Assembly: GCF_033110965.1 (NCBI RefSeq) | Contig: NZ_CP137003.1 | Location: 1,922,001 to 1,986,000, forward strand | Length of the DNA stretch: 64,000 nucleotides | Direction of reading: 5' to 3' | Origin: Raineyella sp. LH-20 | GTDB lineage: Bacteria > Actinomycetota > Actinomycetes > Propionibacteriales > Propionibacteriaceae | Part shown: one piece after another, positions 37,579-48,713 of the stretch | Numbering within the stretch: position 1 is the first letter of the stretch | Layout: the number at the start of each line of letters is the position of its first letter | Position numbers and translations under genes: made by a program | The notes under the pieces: generated by a model | Told to the model about the DNA's origin: nothing | Databases searched by the model: none | Seen by the model: only the letters and a program-made list of their open reading frames with translations

Positions 37579-38559
37579 TCAGTCCTCGGCGCCCGCCCGG
37601 GCCCGGCTGATCTCGTAGAGCGCGATGCTGGTGGCCACACCGGCGTTCAGCGACTCCACCTCACTGCTGATCGGGATCGAGGCCAGCACGTCGCAGTTCT
37701 CCCGGACCAGCCGTTGCAGGCCCTCGCCCTCCGACCCGACGACCAGCAGCACCGGTCCGTCGACGCCGGGGATCGCGGCGACGTCGGTCGCGCCCTCACC
37801 GGCGAGCCCGACCACCACGAACCCGGCCTTGGCGTAGTCCTGCAGCACCCGGTTGAGGTTGGTCGCGCGGGCCACCGGGATCCGGGCCGCAGCACCCGCG
37901 GAGGTCTTCCAGGCCGCGGCCGTCATGCCGGCGGACCGTCGCTCCGGGATCACCACGCCCTGGGCGCCGAACGCCGCCGCCGAACGGATGATCGCCCCGA
38001 GGTTGCGCGGATCGGTGACCTGGTCGAGGGCGACGACCAGCGGCGCGCCCGGCGCCTGCAGGGCGTCGGCCATCAGGTCGCTCGGGTGGGCGTACTCGTA
38101 CTCGGGCAGCTTGATCGCCAAGCCCTGGTGGGTCGCCCCCGCGGTCAGTCGGTCCAGCTCCTGCTTGGTGGTCTGCAGCATCGGGATGGACGTGTCGGCG
38201 CACAGCTTGAACACCTCGCGCACCCGGTCGTCCCGGTCGATCCCCTCGGCGACGTAGACGCTGACCACCGGGATCCCGGCGCGCAGCGCCTCGACCACCG
38301 GGTTGCGTCCGGCGACCCACTCCGCGCCGCCGCCGCGCGGCTGCTGCGGCGTACGCTTCGGCCGGGAGACCTCCCGGGCCTGTGCGGCCACCTTCGCCTT
38401 GTGGGCCTTGTGGTAGACACGGTCCTCGGCCTTCGGCGTCGGGCCCTTGCCCTCCAGCCCGCGGCGGACGCGCCCGCCGGACCCGGCGGTGTTGCCCTTG
38501 CCGCTGTTGCCCTTGCCCTTGTGCCGTACGGCGCCCTTGCGCTGCGAGTTACCGGCCAT
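37579..38559 (-). CDS. rlmB: 23S rRNA (guanosine 2'-O)-methyltransferase RlmB
   Basis: A 326-residue SpoU/TrmH-family methyltransferase. An Arg/Lys/Gly-rich N-terminal extension (about residues 1-75) precedes the substrate-binding domain (EWVAGRNPVVEAL) and the knotted SAM domain with LDQVTDPRNLGAIIRSA, VVGSEGEGL and SLNAGVATSIALYE. It methylates a guanosine in 23S rRNA. ATG 38559 overlaps the cysS stop (TGATG), so the two are coupled. Confidence 0.92.
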   Translation of the reverse strand: MAGNSQRKGAVRHKGKGNSGKGNTAGSGGRVRRGLEGKGPTPKAEDRVYHKAHKAKVAAQAREVSRPKRTPQQPRGGGAEWVAGRNPVVEALRAGIPVVSVYVAEGIDRDDRVREVFKLCADTSIPMLQTTKQELDRLTAGATHQGLAIKLPEYEYAHPSDLMADALQAPGAPLVVALDQVTDPRNLGAIIRSAAAFGAQGVVIPERRSAGMTAAAWKTSAGAAARIPVARATNLNRVLQDYAKAGFVVVGLAGEGATDVAAIPGVDGPVLLVVGSEGEGLQRLVRENCDVLASIPISSEVESLNAGVATSIALYEISRARAGAED

Positions 38560-39974
38560 CAGTGCTCCACGCTCCACTTCGGTCCCTGGGGCGTGTCCTC
38601 GACGTGGACGCCGAGCGCCGCCAGTGCGTCCCGGATGCCGTCGGCCGCCGGGTAGTCCTTCCGCGCCCGGGCTTCCTGGCGCTGGTCCAACAAGGCCTTC
38701 ACCAGGCCGTCGACGACCGGCTCCAGTGCCGCCCCGGCGCCGGCCGACTCGCTCCAGACCGGGTCGAACGGGTCGAGGCCGAGCACCCCGAGCATCGCCC
38801 GGACGGCGGCGTACGCCTCGCGGACCGAGGCCGTGTCGCCGGCCTCGATCGCCTGGTTGCCCGTCTTCACGGTGGTGTAGAGGGTGGCCATCGCCGCCGG
38901 CGTGCCGAGGTCGTCATCCATCGCCGCCACGAAATCCGCTGGCAGCTGGGTCGCCGGGGCGGTCTCGCCGACGACATCCTGCGCCCGGTCCAGGAAGGAG
39001 TCGATCCGGGCCAGCGACGCCGTCGCCTCGGCCAGCGAGGTGTCGGAGTACTCGATCGCCGACCGGTAGTGCGGCGCCACCAAATAGAACCGCACCGCGC
39101 GCGCCGGGTACTGCCGGGTCACCTCGGTGACCAGCGCGCCGTTGCCGAGCGACTTCGACATCTTCTCGCCGGCCGCGGTCACCCAGGCGTTGTGCATCCA
39201 GTAACGGGCGAACGGCCGCCCGGCCGCGGTCGACTGGGCCAGCTCGTTCTCGTGGTGCGGGAAGCGCAGATCCAGCCCGCCACCGTGGATGTCGAACTCG
39301 TCGCCGAGGTACTTGCCGGCCATCGCCGAGCACTCCAGGTGCCAGCCGGGACGCCCACGCCCCCACGGGGTGTGCCAGGACGCCGTCGCCGGCTCGCTGG
39401 AGTCGGTGCGGCCCTTCCACAGGGCGAAATCGCGCGGATCGCGCTTGCCGCGCGGGTCGGAGTCCTCGGCCGGCGCCATGTCGGCGACCCGCTGGCCGGA
39501 CAGCCGGCCGTAGTCGGGCCAGGAGCGTACGTCGAAGTAGACGTCGCCCGAGCCGTCCTCGGCGACGTACGCGTGCCCCCGGTCGATCAGCTGCTGGACC
39601 AGCTCGAGCATCTCGGGGATGTGGCCGGTGGCCCGCGGCTCGTACGTCGGGGGCAGGCAGCCGAGCGCCTGGTAGGCCTTGTGCAACTCCAGCTCGAAGC
39701 GGTAGGCGAGGGCGTACCACTCGACGCCCTGCTCGGCGGACTTGCGCAGGATCTTGTCGTCGATGTCGGTGACGTTGGCGACGACCTTCACCTCGTAGCC
39801 CGACCAGGCCAGCCACCGGCGCAGGACGTCGAAGACGACCTCCTTGCGGATGTGGCCCAGGTGGGGGGCCGACTGCACCGTCAGGCCGCAGTGATAGATC
39901 GAGACCTTCCCGGGGACGACGGGGACGAACTCCCGTGTCCGGTGGGTCATCGAGTCGTAGAGCTGGAACGTCAC
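38559..39974 (-). CDS. cysS: cysteinyl-tRNA synthetase
   Basis: A 471-residue class I synthetase: Zn-binding Cys29 in YHCGLTVQ, the HIGH-type motif [10 protein letters not shown] (residues 37-46) and EKMSKSLGN. Zn ligands CSAMA and HHENE follow the pattern of the family. It charges tRNA-Cys; the mycothiol ligase MshC is a paralogue but lacks the long C-terminal anticodon-binding region present here ([12 protein letters not shown] and on), so CysS is preferred. The first ATG is at 39974. Confidence 0.92.
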   Translation of the reverse strand: MTFQLYDSMTHRTREFVPVVPGKVSIYHCGLTVQSAPHLGHIRKEVVFDVLRRWLAWSGYEVKVVANVTDIDDKILRKSAEQGVEWYALAYRFELELHKAYQALGCLPPTYEPRATGHIPEMLELVQQLIDRGHAYVAEDGSGDVYFDVRSWPDYGRLSGQRVADMAPAEDSDPRGKRDPRDFALWKGRTDSSEPATASWHTPWGRGRPGWHLECSAMAGKYLGDEFDIHGGGLDLRFPHHENELAQSTAAGRPFARYWMHNAWVTAAGEKMSKSLGNGALVTEVTRQYPARAVRFYLVAPHYRSAIEYSDTSLAEATASLARIDSFLDRAQDVVGETAPATQLPADFVAAMDDDLGTPAAMATLYTTVKTGNQAIEAGDTASVREAYAAVRAMLGVLGLDPFDPVWSESAGAGAALEPVVDGLVKALLDQRQEARARKDYPAADGIRDALAALGVHVEDTPQGPKWSVEH

Positions 39975-40077
39975 GGGCCAAGACTACCGGGAAGGCACCG
40001 GACGACCGGGACGGTGCCGTCCGTTCGGGCGGATGCCCGTCGGCGGAGGTGCCGTACGCCGCCGACGCGGCCCTCGG

Positions 40078-41454
40078 TCACGGCACCCGACGGCGGGCGG
40101 CCTTGGCGCGGATCGCGGCCATGTCCAGATAGCCGTTCGTGGCGACCGCGAGGTCCTCACCGGTCTCCCACGGATCGTCCGGCGCCGGCTGGTCGTCCAG
40201 GTCGTCGGCGCTCACCGCGGCGATCACCTCGCGCGGCTGGTCGCTGCCGGTCGGGGCGACCGACAGCTCCTCGTCGGGCAGGTGGCTCAGCACGTCGCGT
40301 ACGTAGCCCTGGGTCGCCTCCAGCAGCGGCACCTCGTGCCCGGCGGCCTCGGAGCGATACCAGCGGTAGTCCAGCATCTCGTGGTAGATCTGCGCCGGCT
40401 CCAGCTTGGAGGCGAACTCCTCCGGCACCAGGTGGAGCACCGGCTCGAAGCACTCGGTCAACCACTGGTGGGCGACGACCGACTCGTCGAGGTTCTGCTG
40501 GCCGGTGCGGGCCCGGTAGGAGTCGAGGTCGTTGAGCAGCCGGCGGGCCTGGTTCTCCTCGGTGTCGAGGCCGGTCAGCCGCATCAGCCGACGGGCGTGG
40601 TGCCCGGCGTCGACGACCTTCGGCTGGATCCGGATCGTGGACCCGTCGATGTCGGTGGTGATGTCGAGCTCGGCGACGTCGAAGCCGAGTGCGTTGAGGC
40701 GGCGGACCCGGCCCTCGATCCGGTGCATCTCGCTGCCGTCGAACTCCTCGACCCCGGTCAGCTCATGCCACAGCTCGCGGTAGCGGGTGACGATGGTGTC
40801 CACCAACTGCTCCGGGTCGAGGGCCGAGTCCAACAGCCCACCCGCCTCCAGGTCGAGGAACTCGCCGAAGAGGTTGACCCGGGCCATCTCCAGGTCGTGC
40901 TCCCGCTGGCCGTCGGACAACCGGTCGTGGAACTCGCCGGTCTCGGCGTCGACCAGGTGGGCGGCGAAGTCCGAGGCGTCGCGGCGGAACAGCGTGTTGG
41001 ACAGTGACACGTCGCCCCACAGGAAGCCGATCAGGTGCAGCCGGGCCAGCAGGACGACCATCGCGTCGAGCAGCCGGGTGACGGTGTCGGACCGTACGCC
41101 CTTGGAGAAGAGCGTGCGATAGGGCAGCGAGAACTGCAGGTGCTTGGTGATCAGGATCGGGTCGAGCGGCACCCCGGCCGGGGTGGACCGCAGCGTGACC
41201 ACGCCGACCGGTTCGACGGCCGGCGTGCCGAGCCGCATCAGGTCGTGCAGCAGCCGGTACTCGTGCATCGCCAGGTGTTCGACGACCTCCTTGGCGGCGT
41301 ACACCTCGTTGCCGACCCGGATGAACCGGACGACGTGCCGGGAGATACCGCGCGGGAGCGCGACGAGGTGCTCCGCGGGCCACTCGGCCAGCGGAGTCCC
41401 CCAGGGCAGCGGGAGCAACCGGGCATCCGGATGCGCGGAGAGGAACCGAGGCAC
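40078..41454 (-). CDS. DUF4032 protein with kinase-like domain
   Basis: A 458-residue soluble protein. The first half resembles a lipopolysaccharide/aminoglycoside kinase fold: an IRVGNEVYAAKEV strand with a lysine, HLIGFLWGDVSLSNTLF (catalytic-loop like, D and N) and AHLVDAETGEF (DxE/DFG-like). The second half is the DUF4032 domain. Its substrate is not known. GTG 41454 begins (M)PRFLSAHPDARLLPLPW, the usual start; the longer frame upstream has low complexity. Confidence 0.75.
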   Translation of the reverse strand: MPRFLSAHPDARLLPLPWGTPLAEWPAEHLVALPRGISRHVVRFIRVGNEVYAAKEVVEHLAMHEYRLLHDLMRLGTPAVEPVGVVTLRSTPAGVPLDPILITKHLQFSLPYRTLFSKGVRSDTVTRLLDAMVVLLARLHLIGFLWGDVSLSNTLFRRDASDFAAHLVDAETGEFHDRLSDGQREHDLEMARVNLFGEFLDLEAGGLLDSALDPEQLVDTIVTRYRELWHELTGVEEFDGSEMHRIEGRVRRLNALGFDVAELDITTDIDGSTIRIQPKVVDAGHHARRLMRLTGLDTEENQARRLLNDLDSYRARTGQQNLDESVVAHQWLTECFEPVLHLVPEEFASKLEPAQIYHEMLDYRWYRSEAAGHEVPLLEATQGYVRDVLSHLPDEELSVAPTGSDQPREVIAAVSADDLDDQPAPDDPWETGEDLAVATNGYLDMAAIRAKAARRRVP

Positions 41455-41596
41455 GTTTCTCAGTGTGGCAGGGAAATCAAGCGGTTGCGGTCCGGGGCCC
41501 AGGGATGGCCGGGGCCCCGCAGGCTGGCACGGACGTGCCCGGACCACCGATCGGCCGGGCAGGAGCGGATCGGGCAGACGGGCAGGGGACGTGCGG

Positions 41597-42694
41597 TCAG
41601 GAGATCCGCAGGCCGGTCGCGTTGTCGAAGACGTGCACGTCGCCGGGGTCGACCATCAGCCGCACCCGTTCGTGGCGCTTGGGGGTGTGCCGGGTGGAGA
41701 TCCGGGCCACCAGCCGATCGGACTCCTGGCGGCTGCTGAGGATCGTCGCGGTCGGCGCACCGTAGAGGTACGCGTCGGCGCCGAGCTCCTCGACCACCTC
41801 GACGGACAGTTCGACACCGCGCTCGTCGTGGGACAGCGCGAGCGATTCGGGCCGGATGCCGAGGGTGACCCCGGCGCCCGGGTCGGCCCGGTCGAGCACC
41901 TGGCGCGGGATCGGGGCGATCCAGTCGCCGAGGCGTACGCCGCCCTCGACGACCCGGCCCTGCAGAAGGTTCATCGACGGGGAGCCGATGAAACCGGCGA
42001 CGAAGAGGTTGCGCGGCGTGTCGTAGAGGGCGATCGGGCTGTCCACCTGCTGCAGCACGCCCTCGTCGAGCACGGCGACGCGGTCCCCGAGGGTCATCGC
42101 CTCGATCTGGTCATGGGTGACGTAGACGGTGGTGATCCCCAGTCGAGTCTGCAGGGAGGCGATCTGCGTACGGGTGGTCACCCGCAGCTTCGCGTCGAGG
42201 TTGGACAGCGGCTCGTCCATCAGGAACACCTGGGGCTTGCGGACGATCGCCCGGCCCATCGCCACCCGCTGGCGCTGCCCGCCGGAGAGCGCCTTCGGCT
42301 TGCGGTGCAGGAAGTCCTCCAGGCCGAGCAGCTTCGCGGCCTCCAGCACCCGGGCGGCCCGCTCCTCGTTCGGGACGTTCTGCATCTTGAGGGCGAAGCC
42401 CATGTTGTCCGCCACCGTCATGTGCGGGTAGAGCGCGTAGTTCTGGAAGACCATGGCGATGTCACGGTCCTTGGGCGGCAGCGTGGTGACGTCCTGGTCG
42501 CCGATCCACACCGAACCGGCAGTCACCTCCTCCAGGCCGGCCAGCATCCGCAGCGTCGTCGACTTGCCGGACCCCGAGGGGCCGACCAGCACCATGAACT
42601 CGCCGTCGGCGATGTCCAGGGAGAGCTTGTCGACCGCGGGGCGGTCGGCGCCGGGATAGATGCGGGTCGCTTCGCGGAAGGACACGGTGGCCAT
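41597..42694 (-). CDS. sugar ABC transporter ATP-binding protein (UgpC/MalK/MsiK type)
   Basis: A 365-residue ATPase with Walker A GPSGSGKST, ABC signature LSGGQRQRVAMGR, Walker B VFLMDEPLSNLDAK and the C-terminal TOBE/OB regulatory region (GIRPESLAL). It stands alone without permeases. In actinobacteria a single MsiK-type ATPase often energises several sugar importers; this is inferred. The ATG at 42694 follows AAAGGAGAACCACC on the minus strand. Confidence 0.88.
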   Translation of the reverse strand: MATVSFREATRIYPGADRPAVDKLSLDIADGEFMVLVGPSGSGKSTTLRMLAGLEEVTAGSVWIGDQDVTTLPPKDRDIAMVFQNYALYPHMTVADNMGFALKMQNVPNEERAARVLEAAKLLGLEDFLHRKPKALSGGQRQRVAMGRAIVRKPQVFLMDEPLSNLDAKLRVTTRTQIASLQTRLGITTVYVTHDQIEAMTLGDRVAVLDEGVLQQVDSPIALYDTPRNLFVAGFIGSPSMNLLQGRVVEGGVRLGDWIAPIPRQVLDRADPGAGVTLGIRPESLALSHDERGVELSVEVVEELGADAYLYGAPTATILSSRQESDRLVARISTRHTPKRHERVRLMVDPGDVHVFDNATGLRIS

Positions 42695-42898
42695 ACGGGT
42701 GGTTCTCCTTTCCACGGGCAGGTACGTGCCCGACGATCCGACTGGAATGTGCTCCCAGTATGACCGTCGGGGTACCGGAGCCCGACGCCGGCCGGTGGAA
42801 GTCGCGACAGGCGCCGGTACCGGACGCTACCATTCGCACCGGTCGGCCGCGGGGCGGCCTCCCGCGACCGCGGGTCCGCCGGGTCAGTCCCGGCCGGG

Positions 42899-43708
42899 TC
42901 AGCCGAGCAGCACCGCGGTGAGGTGGTCGTCGGTCGCCGGCTCGTCCACGTCGGCCCGGACGGTGTAGCCGGTGAGCCGCAGCCCGGCGCCGTAACTGGA
43001 CAGGAAGGCGCTGTCGGCGGCGTCGCGGCCGGTGGCGATCCGGACCATCGTCCGCCGCGGCGCCAGGTGGGTCGGGTCGACGACCAGCCACTGGCCGTCG
43101 AGCCAGGCCTCGGCCACCGCATGGAACTCCATCGGCGACAACCCCGGCGCCCACACCGACACGAACCGGGCCGGCGTGTTGCGGGCGCGCAGCAGGCTGA
43201 TCACCAGGTGTGCGTGGTCACGGCAGACGCCCCGACGCGACTCGAGCACGTCCATCGTCGAGTGCGAGGGGCCGGTGGAGCCCGGGACGTACGCCACGTT
43301 GTCGTGCACCCAACCGCCGACCGCCTCGATCAGCGCCGGTCCGGTGAGACCGCCGAACTGGGTGCGGGCGAACTGGCCGAGCCGGTCGCTCTCGCAGTAG
43401 CGGCTGGGTCGCAGGTAGGTGGGCAGGTCCACCGGGTCGTCGAGCGGTGGTGGGGCCTCGCCGTCCAGCACCGCGTCGTACGCCAGGGTGAAGTGCACCG
43501 GATGCTCGGTGCCGGCCTCGGTGCCGAAGCGATGCAAGCGGGTGCCGTGCGGGCCGACCAGCTGGGAGACGTCGGCGGGCTTCCCGTCGAGGGTGACCAC
43601 CAGTGACTCCTGGGTCGGGGCGTACGTGGTGGCAGCGGCCACGATCGCGTACACGGTCTGGGGCCCGGACAGGTCTCCGGACAGGCTGGTGTGGAGGGTG
43701 CGCCGCAT
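42899..43708 (-). CDS. transglutaminase-like cysteine protease superfamily protein
   Basis: A 269-residue protein with the full Cys-His-Asp triad of the transglutaminase fold: Cys in RRGVCRDHAHL, His in MEFHAVAEAWL and Asp in VVDPTH. The N-terminal beta-domain (about residues 1-110) is of the bacterial type found with this fold. It may be a peptidase. The 204-bp gap 42695-42898 to the ATPase gene contains only a small hairpin (arms 42848-42853 and 42861-42866). Confidence 0.82.
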   Translation of the reverse strand: MRRTLHTSLSGDLSGPQTVYAIVAAATTYAPTQESLVVTLDGKPADVSQLVGPHGTRLHRFGTEAGTEHPVHFTLAYDAVLDGEAPPPLDDPVDLPTYLRPSRYCESDRLGQFARTQFGGLTGPALIEAVGGWVHDNVAYVPGSTGPSHSTMDVLESRRGVCRDHAHLVISLLRARNTPARFVSVWAPGLSPMEFHAVAEAWLDGQWLVVDPTHLAPRRTMVRIATGRDAADSAFLSSYGAGLRLTGYTVRADVDEPATDDHLTAVLLG

Positions 43709-43803
43709 GGCGAATTCCTATCGATGCCGGTGACCGGTTGTCGACTCGACACGGTGTGGTTCCCGGCACGTATCATCCGAACAGCCGTCCGGAAGGAGCG
43801 CCG

Positions 43804-44616
43804 ATGAGCGACCCAGCCCCCGAGCCCGTGTCGCGGGCCGACGAGCCCGCCACCGACGAGGTTGCCGTCGACGAGGCTGCCGTCGGTGAAGCCGTCACTG
43901 ACGAGGCCGCCGAGGGGGAGACGCAGGACCGGCCCTGGTGGGACGACCCGTCGCTGCCCTGGTCGCACGAACCGACCCGGCGTGACCTGGTCTGCTGGAG
44001 CGGGATCGGACTGGTCGGCATCTACTCGCTGGTGATGCTGCCGCTGCGCCCGGTGCTGCTCGGCTACACGCCGTACGTGCTCGCTGCGGTGTCCGGGTCT
44101 CGGACCGCCGTGGTGATGATCGGCGCGCTCTCCGCCACCGGGGACCACTGGTGGTGGCTCGGCTGGCTGCTGGCCACCCTCAGCATCCTCAAGTTCGACT
44201 GGGTCTACTTCTGGGCCGGCAAGCTGTGGGGACGCGGGTTGCTGGAGGTGATGACCGGCACCTCGGAGCGGGCCCGGAAGCGCAACGAACGGGCCGAGCG
44301 GTTCGCGCTGCGCTGGGCGGTGCCGGCTGTGCTCGTCACCTACCTGCCGATCCCGCTGCCCGCCCCGATCATCTACGCCTCGGTCGGCGCGGCCGGAATG
44401 TCGTGGCGCCGGTTCCTCGTCGTCGATGCGGTCGGTGCGGCCGTCCTGCAGGGGGTCTACCTCCTGCTCGGTCACCAACTGGGCGAGCCGGCGGTCCGGA
44501 TCGTCGAGACGTACGCGAAGTACAGCATCTGGCTGTCGCTGGTGCTGCTCGCCGTGGTGATCGGCGGCATGCTCTGGGGCGACCGGCGTCGGAAGGCCGT
44601 CCGGGTCGCCGACTGA
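43804..44616 (+). CDS. DedA/VTT family membrane protein
   Basis: A 270-residue protein: an acidic Ala/Asp/Glu-rich N-terminal region (about residues 1-40) on the cytoplasmic side, then five or so hydrophobic segments with the DedA-type segments ILKFDWVYFWAGKLWGRGLL and VTYLPIPLPAPIIYASVGA (re-entrant loop with conserved prolines). DedA proteins transport or scramble polyprenyl phosphate or phospholipid; the exact lipid is not known here. It is divergent from the transglutaminase gene by 95 bp. Confidence 0.8.
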   Translation: MSDPAPEPVSRADEPATDEVAVDEAAVGEAVTDEAAEGETQDRPWWDDPSLPWSHEPTRRDLVCWSGIGLVGIYSLVMLPLRPVLLGYTPYVLAAVSGSRTAVVMIGALSATGDHWWWLGWLLATLSILKFDWVYFWAGKLWGRGLLEVMTGTSERARKRNERAERFALRWAVPAVLVTYLPIPLPAPIIYASVGAAGMSWRRFLVVDAVGAAVLQGVYLLLGHQLGEPAVRIVETYAKYSIWLSLVLLAVVIGGMLWGDRRRKAVRVAD

Positions 44617-44626
44617 GGACGTCGGC

Positions 44627-45157
44627 TCAGCCCCGCAACTCCTGCAGGGCCTCCTGGAAGACCCGGAAGGTCTGTTCGTCGCGCAGCACGAAGGTCGCCT
44701 CGGCCACCTGGGTCGGGGTGGTCGACACGGTCGTGACGGCGATCCGGGCGGCGTCACGCACCGGCCAGCCGTACGCTCCGGCGGAGATCGCCGGGAAGGC
44801 GATGGTCGACACGGCGAGTTCGTCGGCCACCCGGAGACACTCCCGGTAGGACGACATCAGCAGGTGGGTGCGGTCCTCGGCAGGCGTCCACATCGGGCCC
44901 ACGGTGTGGATCACCCACTGGGCGTCGAGACGGCCCGCCGTGGTGGCCACCGCCTGGCCCGGCGGCAGACCGTCCGGCAGGCTCGTCGCCCGCAGCCGAC
45001 GGCAAGCCTCCAGCAACGCCGGGCCGCCGGCGCGATGGATCGCCCCGTCGACACCGCCGCCGCCCAGCAGGCTGGAGTTGGCGGCGTTGACGATCGCATC
45101 GGCGCGCTGCTCGGTGATGTCGCCGAGCACCAGGGTGACGGACGCGTGGTTGCTCAT
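44627..45157 (-). CDS. macro domain ADP-ribose-binding protein (O-acetyl-ADP-ribose deacetylase type)
   Basis: A 176-residue single macro domain of YmdB type: LVLGDITEQRADAIVNAANS, GGGGVDGAIHRAGG and FPAISAGAYGWP, all ligand-binding loops. It probably hydrolyses O-acetyl-ADP-ribose or ADP-ribosyl esters. Its ATG overlaps the stop of the upstream unknown gene (ATGA), so both are made together. Confidence 0.88.
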   Translation of the reverse strand: MSNHASVTLVLGDITEQRADAIVNAANSSLLGGGGVDGAIHRAGGPALLEACRRLRATSLPDGLPPGQAVATTAGRLDAQWVIHTVGPMWTPAEDRTHLLMSSYRECLRVADELAVSTIAFPAISAGAYGWPVRDAARIAVTTVSTTPTQVAEATFVLRDEQTFRVFQEALQELRG

Positions 45158-45885
45158 GAGAGGTGGTTCTGGCCGGGGTCCCAGAAATTCGTCTGGTAGT
45201 TGAGCACCTCGCCGGGGTCGAACAGGTCGTCCACCCCGTCGGTGGCGTCGATCTCGCGGCGGGACGGGGAGGTCGGCCGTGACGAGACGGCATTGACCTC
45301 GAGCAGCGGACGGAGCCCCGGCGTGGTGGTCAACTGACCCAGCCCCATGTAATTGAGGATCGCCATGGCGTAGCCGAGATCGCCCGGCGGCACCGGCGTC
45401 GCCCCGGCGAGGTTGGCGAACTGGCGGGCGGTGTCCTCGACGGCGTCCTGGTCGACGAGCTCGAAGTCGTGGCGGGTCAGTACCGAGACGACGTCACCGT
45501 GCGGGATCGGTCCCGGGGCCGATCCGGGAAACCCGGCCGCCCCGGACGCCGACGGCCCGCGGCCTGCCATCGCGCCCGGCCCCCCCGCCGGTCCCGACGT
45601 GCCGGTCGCACCGCCGGCGGACGACGTACGTCCCTCGTCGGCGTCGCCGAGGAAGCCGAACCCACGCCCGCAGTAGGCGACCTGGGCGTCCTGAAAATCG
45701 AGCAGGGCACCCTCCAGTCGGATGTCGGCATCCTCCAGGTCACGCGGATCCGAGCCCGGCCGCAGCGCCGCCAGCCGCTCGAGATGGATCAGGACCTGCT
45801 CGGCGAACTGACGACCGGTGCGGACGACCTCGTGGTACGCGGTCTCGGACCACGGGGCGCCGGCGGAGGGAGAGGTAGGGGCCAT
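45154..45885 (-). CDS. uncharacterised protein coupled to a macro-domain gene
   Basis: A 243-residue protein that I do not recognise. There is an N-terminal helical domain (residues about 10-75, [20 protein letters not shown], ending in [18 protein letters not shown]), a Gly/Ala/Pro-rich linker, and a C-terminal domain (about 130-243) with [20 protein letters not shown]. No signal peptide or membrane helix. The four-base overlap with the macro-domain gene suggests linked function, possibly ADP-ribose metabolism, but this is only context. Confidence 0.65.
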   Translation of the reverse strand: MAPTSPSAGAPWSETAYHEVVRTGRQFAEQVLIHLERLAALRPGSDPRDLEDADIRLEGALLDFQDAQVAYCGRGFGFLGDADEGRTSSAGGATGTSGPAGGPGAMAGRGPSASGAAGFPGSAPGPIPHGDVVSVLTRHDFELVDQDAVEDTARQFANLAGATPVPPGDLGYAMAILNYMGLGQLTTTPGLRPLLEVNAVSSRPTSPSRREIDATDGVDDLFDPGEVLNYQTNFWDPGQNHLS

Positions 45886-45934
45886 GGGGTCTACGGTATA
45901 GCGCCACCAGGCTCCCCGGAGGGGAGACCGCCGA

Positions 45935-46009
45935 TGGAGCTCCCACAGGGAGTCGAACCCTGGTCTGCTCTTTACAAGAGAGCTGTTCTGGCCGTTGAAC
46001 TACGGGAGC
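45935..46009 (-). tRNA. tRNA-Thr (anticodon TGT)
   Basis: On the minus strand a full cloverleaf is readable: acceptor GCTCCCG / TGGGAGC, D arm GTTC..GAAC, anticodon stem GCTCT / AGAGC with loop CTTGTAA (anticodon TGT, reads ACA), T arm CAGGG TTCGACT CCCTG, discriminator T and an encoded CCA at 45935-45937. Confidence 0.93.
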
Positions 46010-46078
46010 GCAGGCCAACATTGTGCCGTGCCCCGCGAGGGATGTCGAAACCGCGCGCGGCGCCCCTACCATGGCTCC

Positions 46079-46375
46079 ATGACCGCCTCCGTCCCCGCCG
46101 CCCCTTTCCCGGAACTCGGCGAACGGGAGCGGCGGCTGCTCGATTTCGAGGGTGCCTGGTGGAAGTACGCCGCCGGCAAGGACGAGGGCATCCGCGAGCA
46201 GTTCGGTCTCTCGGCGACGCGCTACTACCAGGCGCTCAACGCCCTGCTGGACGACCCGGCGGCCCTGGCGTACGACCCGCTGCTGGTCCAGCGGCTGCGC
46301 CGGGAGCGCGACCGACGTCAGCGGGAACGCTCGGCCCGCCGTCTGAACGGCCGCCCCGGCACGGCCTCCCGATAA
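46079..46375 (+). CDS. DUF3263 family protein
   Basis: A 98-residue helical, basic protein with the DUF3263 core: [20 protein letters not shown], then [17 protein letters not shown] and a basic tail ([11 protein letters not shown]). In other actinobacteria it is a small, conserved, DNA-binding-like protein of unknown function. ATG 46079 lies 69 bp after the tRNA, on the opposite strand. Its last 58 bp overlap the 3' end of the convergent gene. Confidence 0.85.
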   Translation: MTASVPAAPFPELGERERRLLDFEGAWWKYAAGKDEGIREQFGLSATRYYQALNALLDDPAALAYDPLLVQRLRRERDRRQRERSARRLNGRPGTASR

Positions 46376-46785
46376 CCGCCGTCGGCCAGCCCGGCGCGCA
46401 CCTCGAAGGCGTTCGCGGACGCCAGGTCGCCGGTCCGCAGCCACGACCAGGCCATCGCGACCAGGTAGGCCGGCAGCATCGGCAGCCCCAGCCAGGCACT
46501 CCACTGGGTGGCGTGGCGTTCCTCGTGGGCGAGCAACCGCGGCAGCCGTACGGTCATCTCGTCGAACCGGCCCCCGGTGATCACCACCGACCCGACGGTG
46601 AAGGCACCGGCGATCGGGAAACCCCATCGATAGCCCTCGGCCAGCCACAGCCCGCGCGGGCCCCGACCGATCCGGCAGCGGCCGGCGGCGGCCAGCGCCA
46701 GCCCGAGCGGGGTGGACAGGTTGATCCAGTTGGTCACCGTCCGCACGTGCACCAGCCGATCGTGGTCGGCCGCGGGTTCCTCCAT
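46318..46785 (-). CDS. putative HExxH membrane-associated protein
   Basis: A 155-residue protein with one or two hydrophobic stretches ([25 protein letters not shown]) and the motif [15 protein letters not shown], which has the HExxH form of zinc metallopeptidases. Whether it is an active protease is unknown. Its 3' end overlaps the DUF3263 gene by 58 bp, tail to tail; the tail residues RRRAERSR lie in that overlap. Confidence 0.65.
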   Translation of the reverse strand: MEEPAADHDRLVHVRTVTNWINLSTPLGLALAAAGRCRIGRGPRGLWLAEGYRWGFPIAGAFTVGSVVITGGRFDEMTVRLPRLLAHEERHATQWSAWLGLPMLPAYLVAMAWSWLRTGDLASANAFEVRAGLADGGYREAVPGRPFRRRAERSR

Positions 46786-46813
46786 GTGGTGCAGTCTCCC
46801 ACCCGGAGTGTTT

Positions 46814-46869
46814 GCACTCCCTCGGGGCGAGTGCTAACAATTGCTTTGGCACTCCCCGCGGGTGAGTGC
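46814..46869. promoter_or_regulatory. two CIRCE operators (HrcA sites) upstream of groEL
   Basis: GCACTC-N9-GAGTGC occurs at 46814-46834 (flanked TTT...TAACA, close to the full CIRCE consensus TTAGCACTC-N9-GAGTGCTAA) and again at 46849-46869. The centres are 35 bp apart. HrcA represses groEL through such sites. They precede groEL by 140 bp of untranslated leader. Confidence 0.93.
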
Positions 46870-46889
46870 TACGTACGTGGGACTGGTGA

Positions 46890-48632
<1,743 letters not shown>

Positions 48633-48658
48633 GCCGACCCTTTCCTGGTCCTCACCTC

Positions 48659-48688
48659 GGAGGGCGGTCCCGTACGGGGCCGCCCTCC
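48659..48688. terminator. terminator between groEL and nifV
   Basis: A 13-bp stem (48659-48671 with 48676-48688, one G-T pair) and the loop GTAC, placed 27 bp after groEL and 25 bp from the nifV stop; it can serve both convergent units. The stem repeats the glyA terminator core. Confidence 0.85.
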
Positions 48689-48713
48689 GTGCCGTCATCC
48701 GGGGGGCGGGCCG

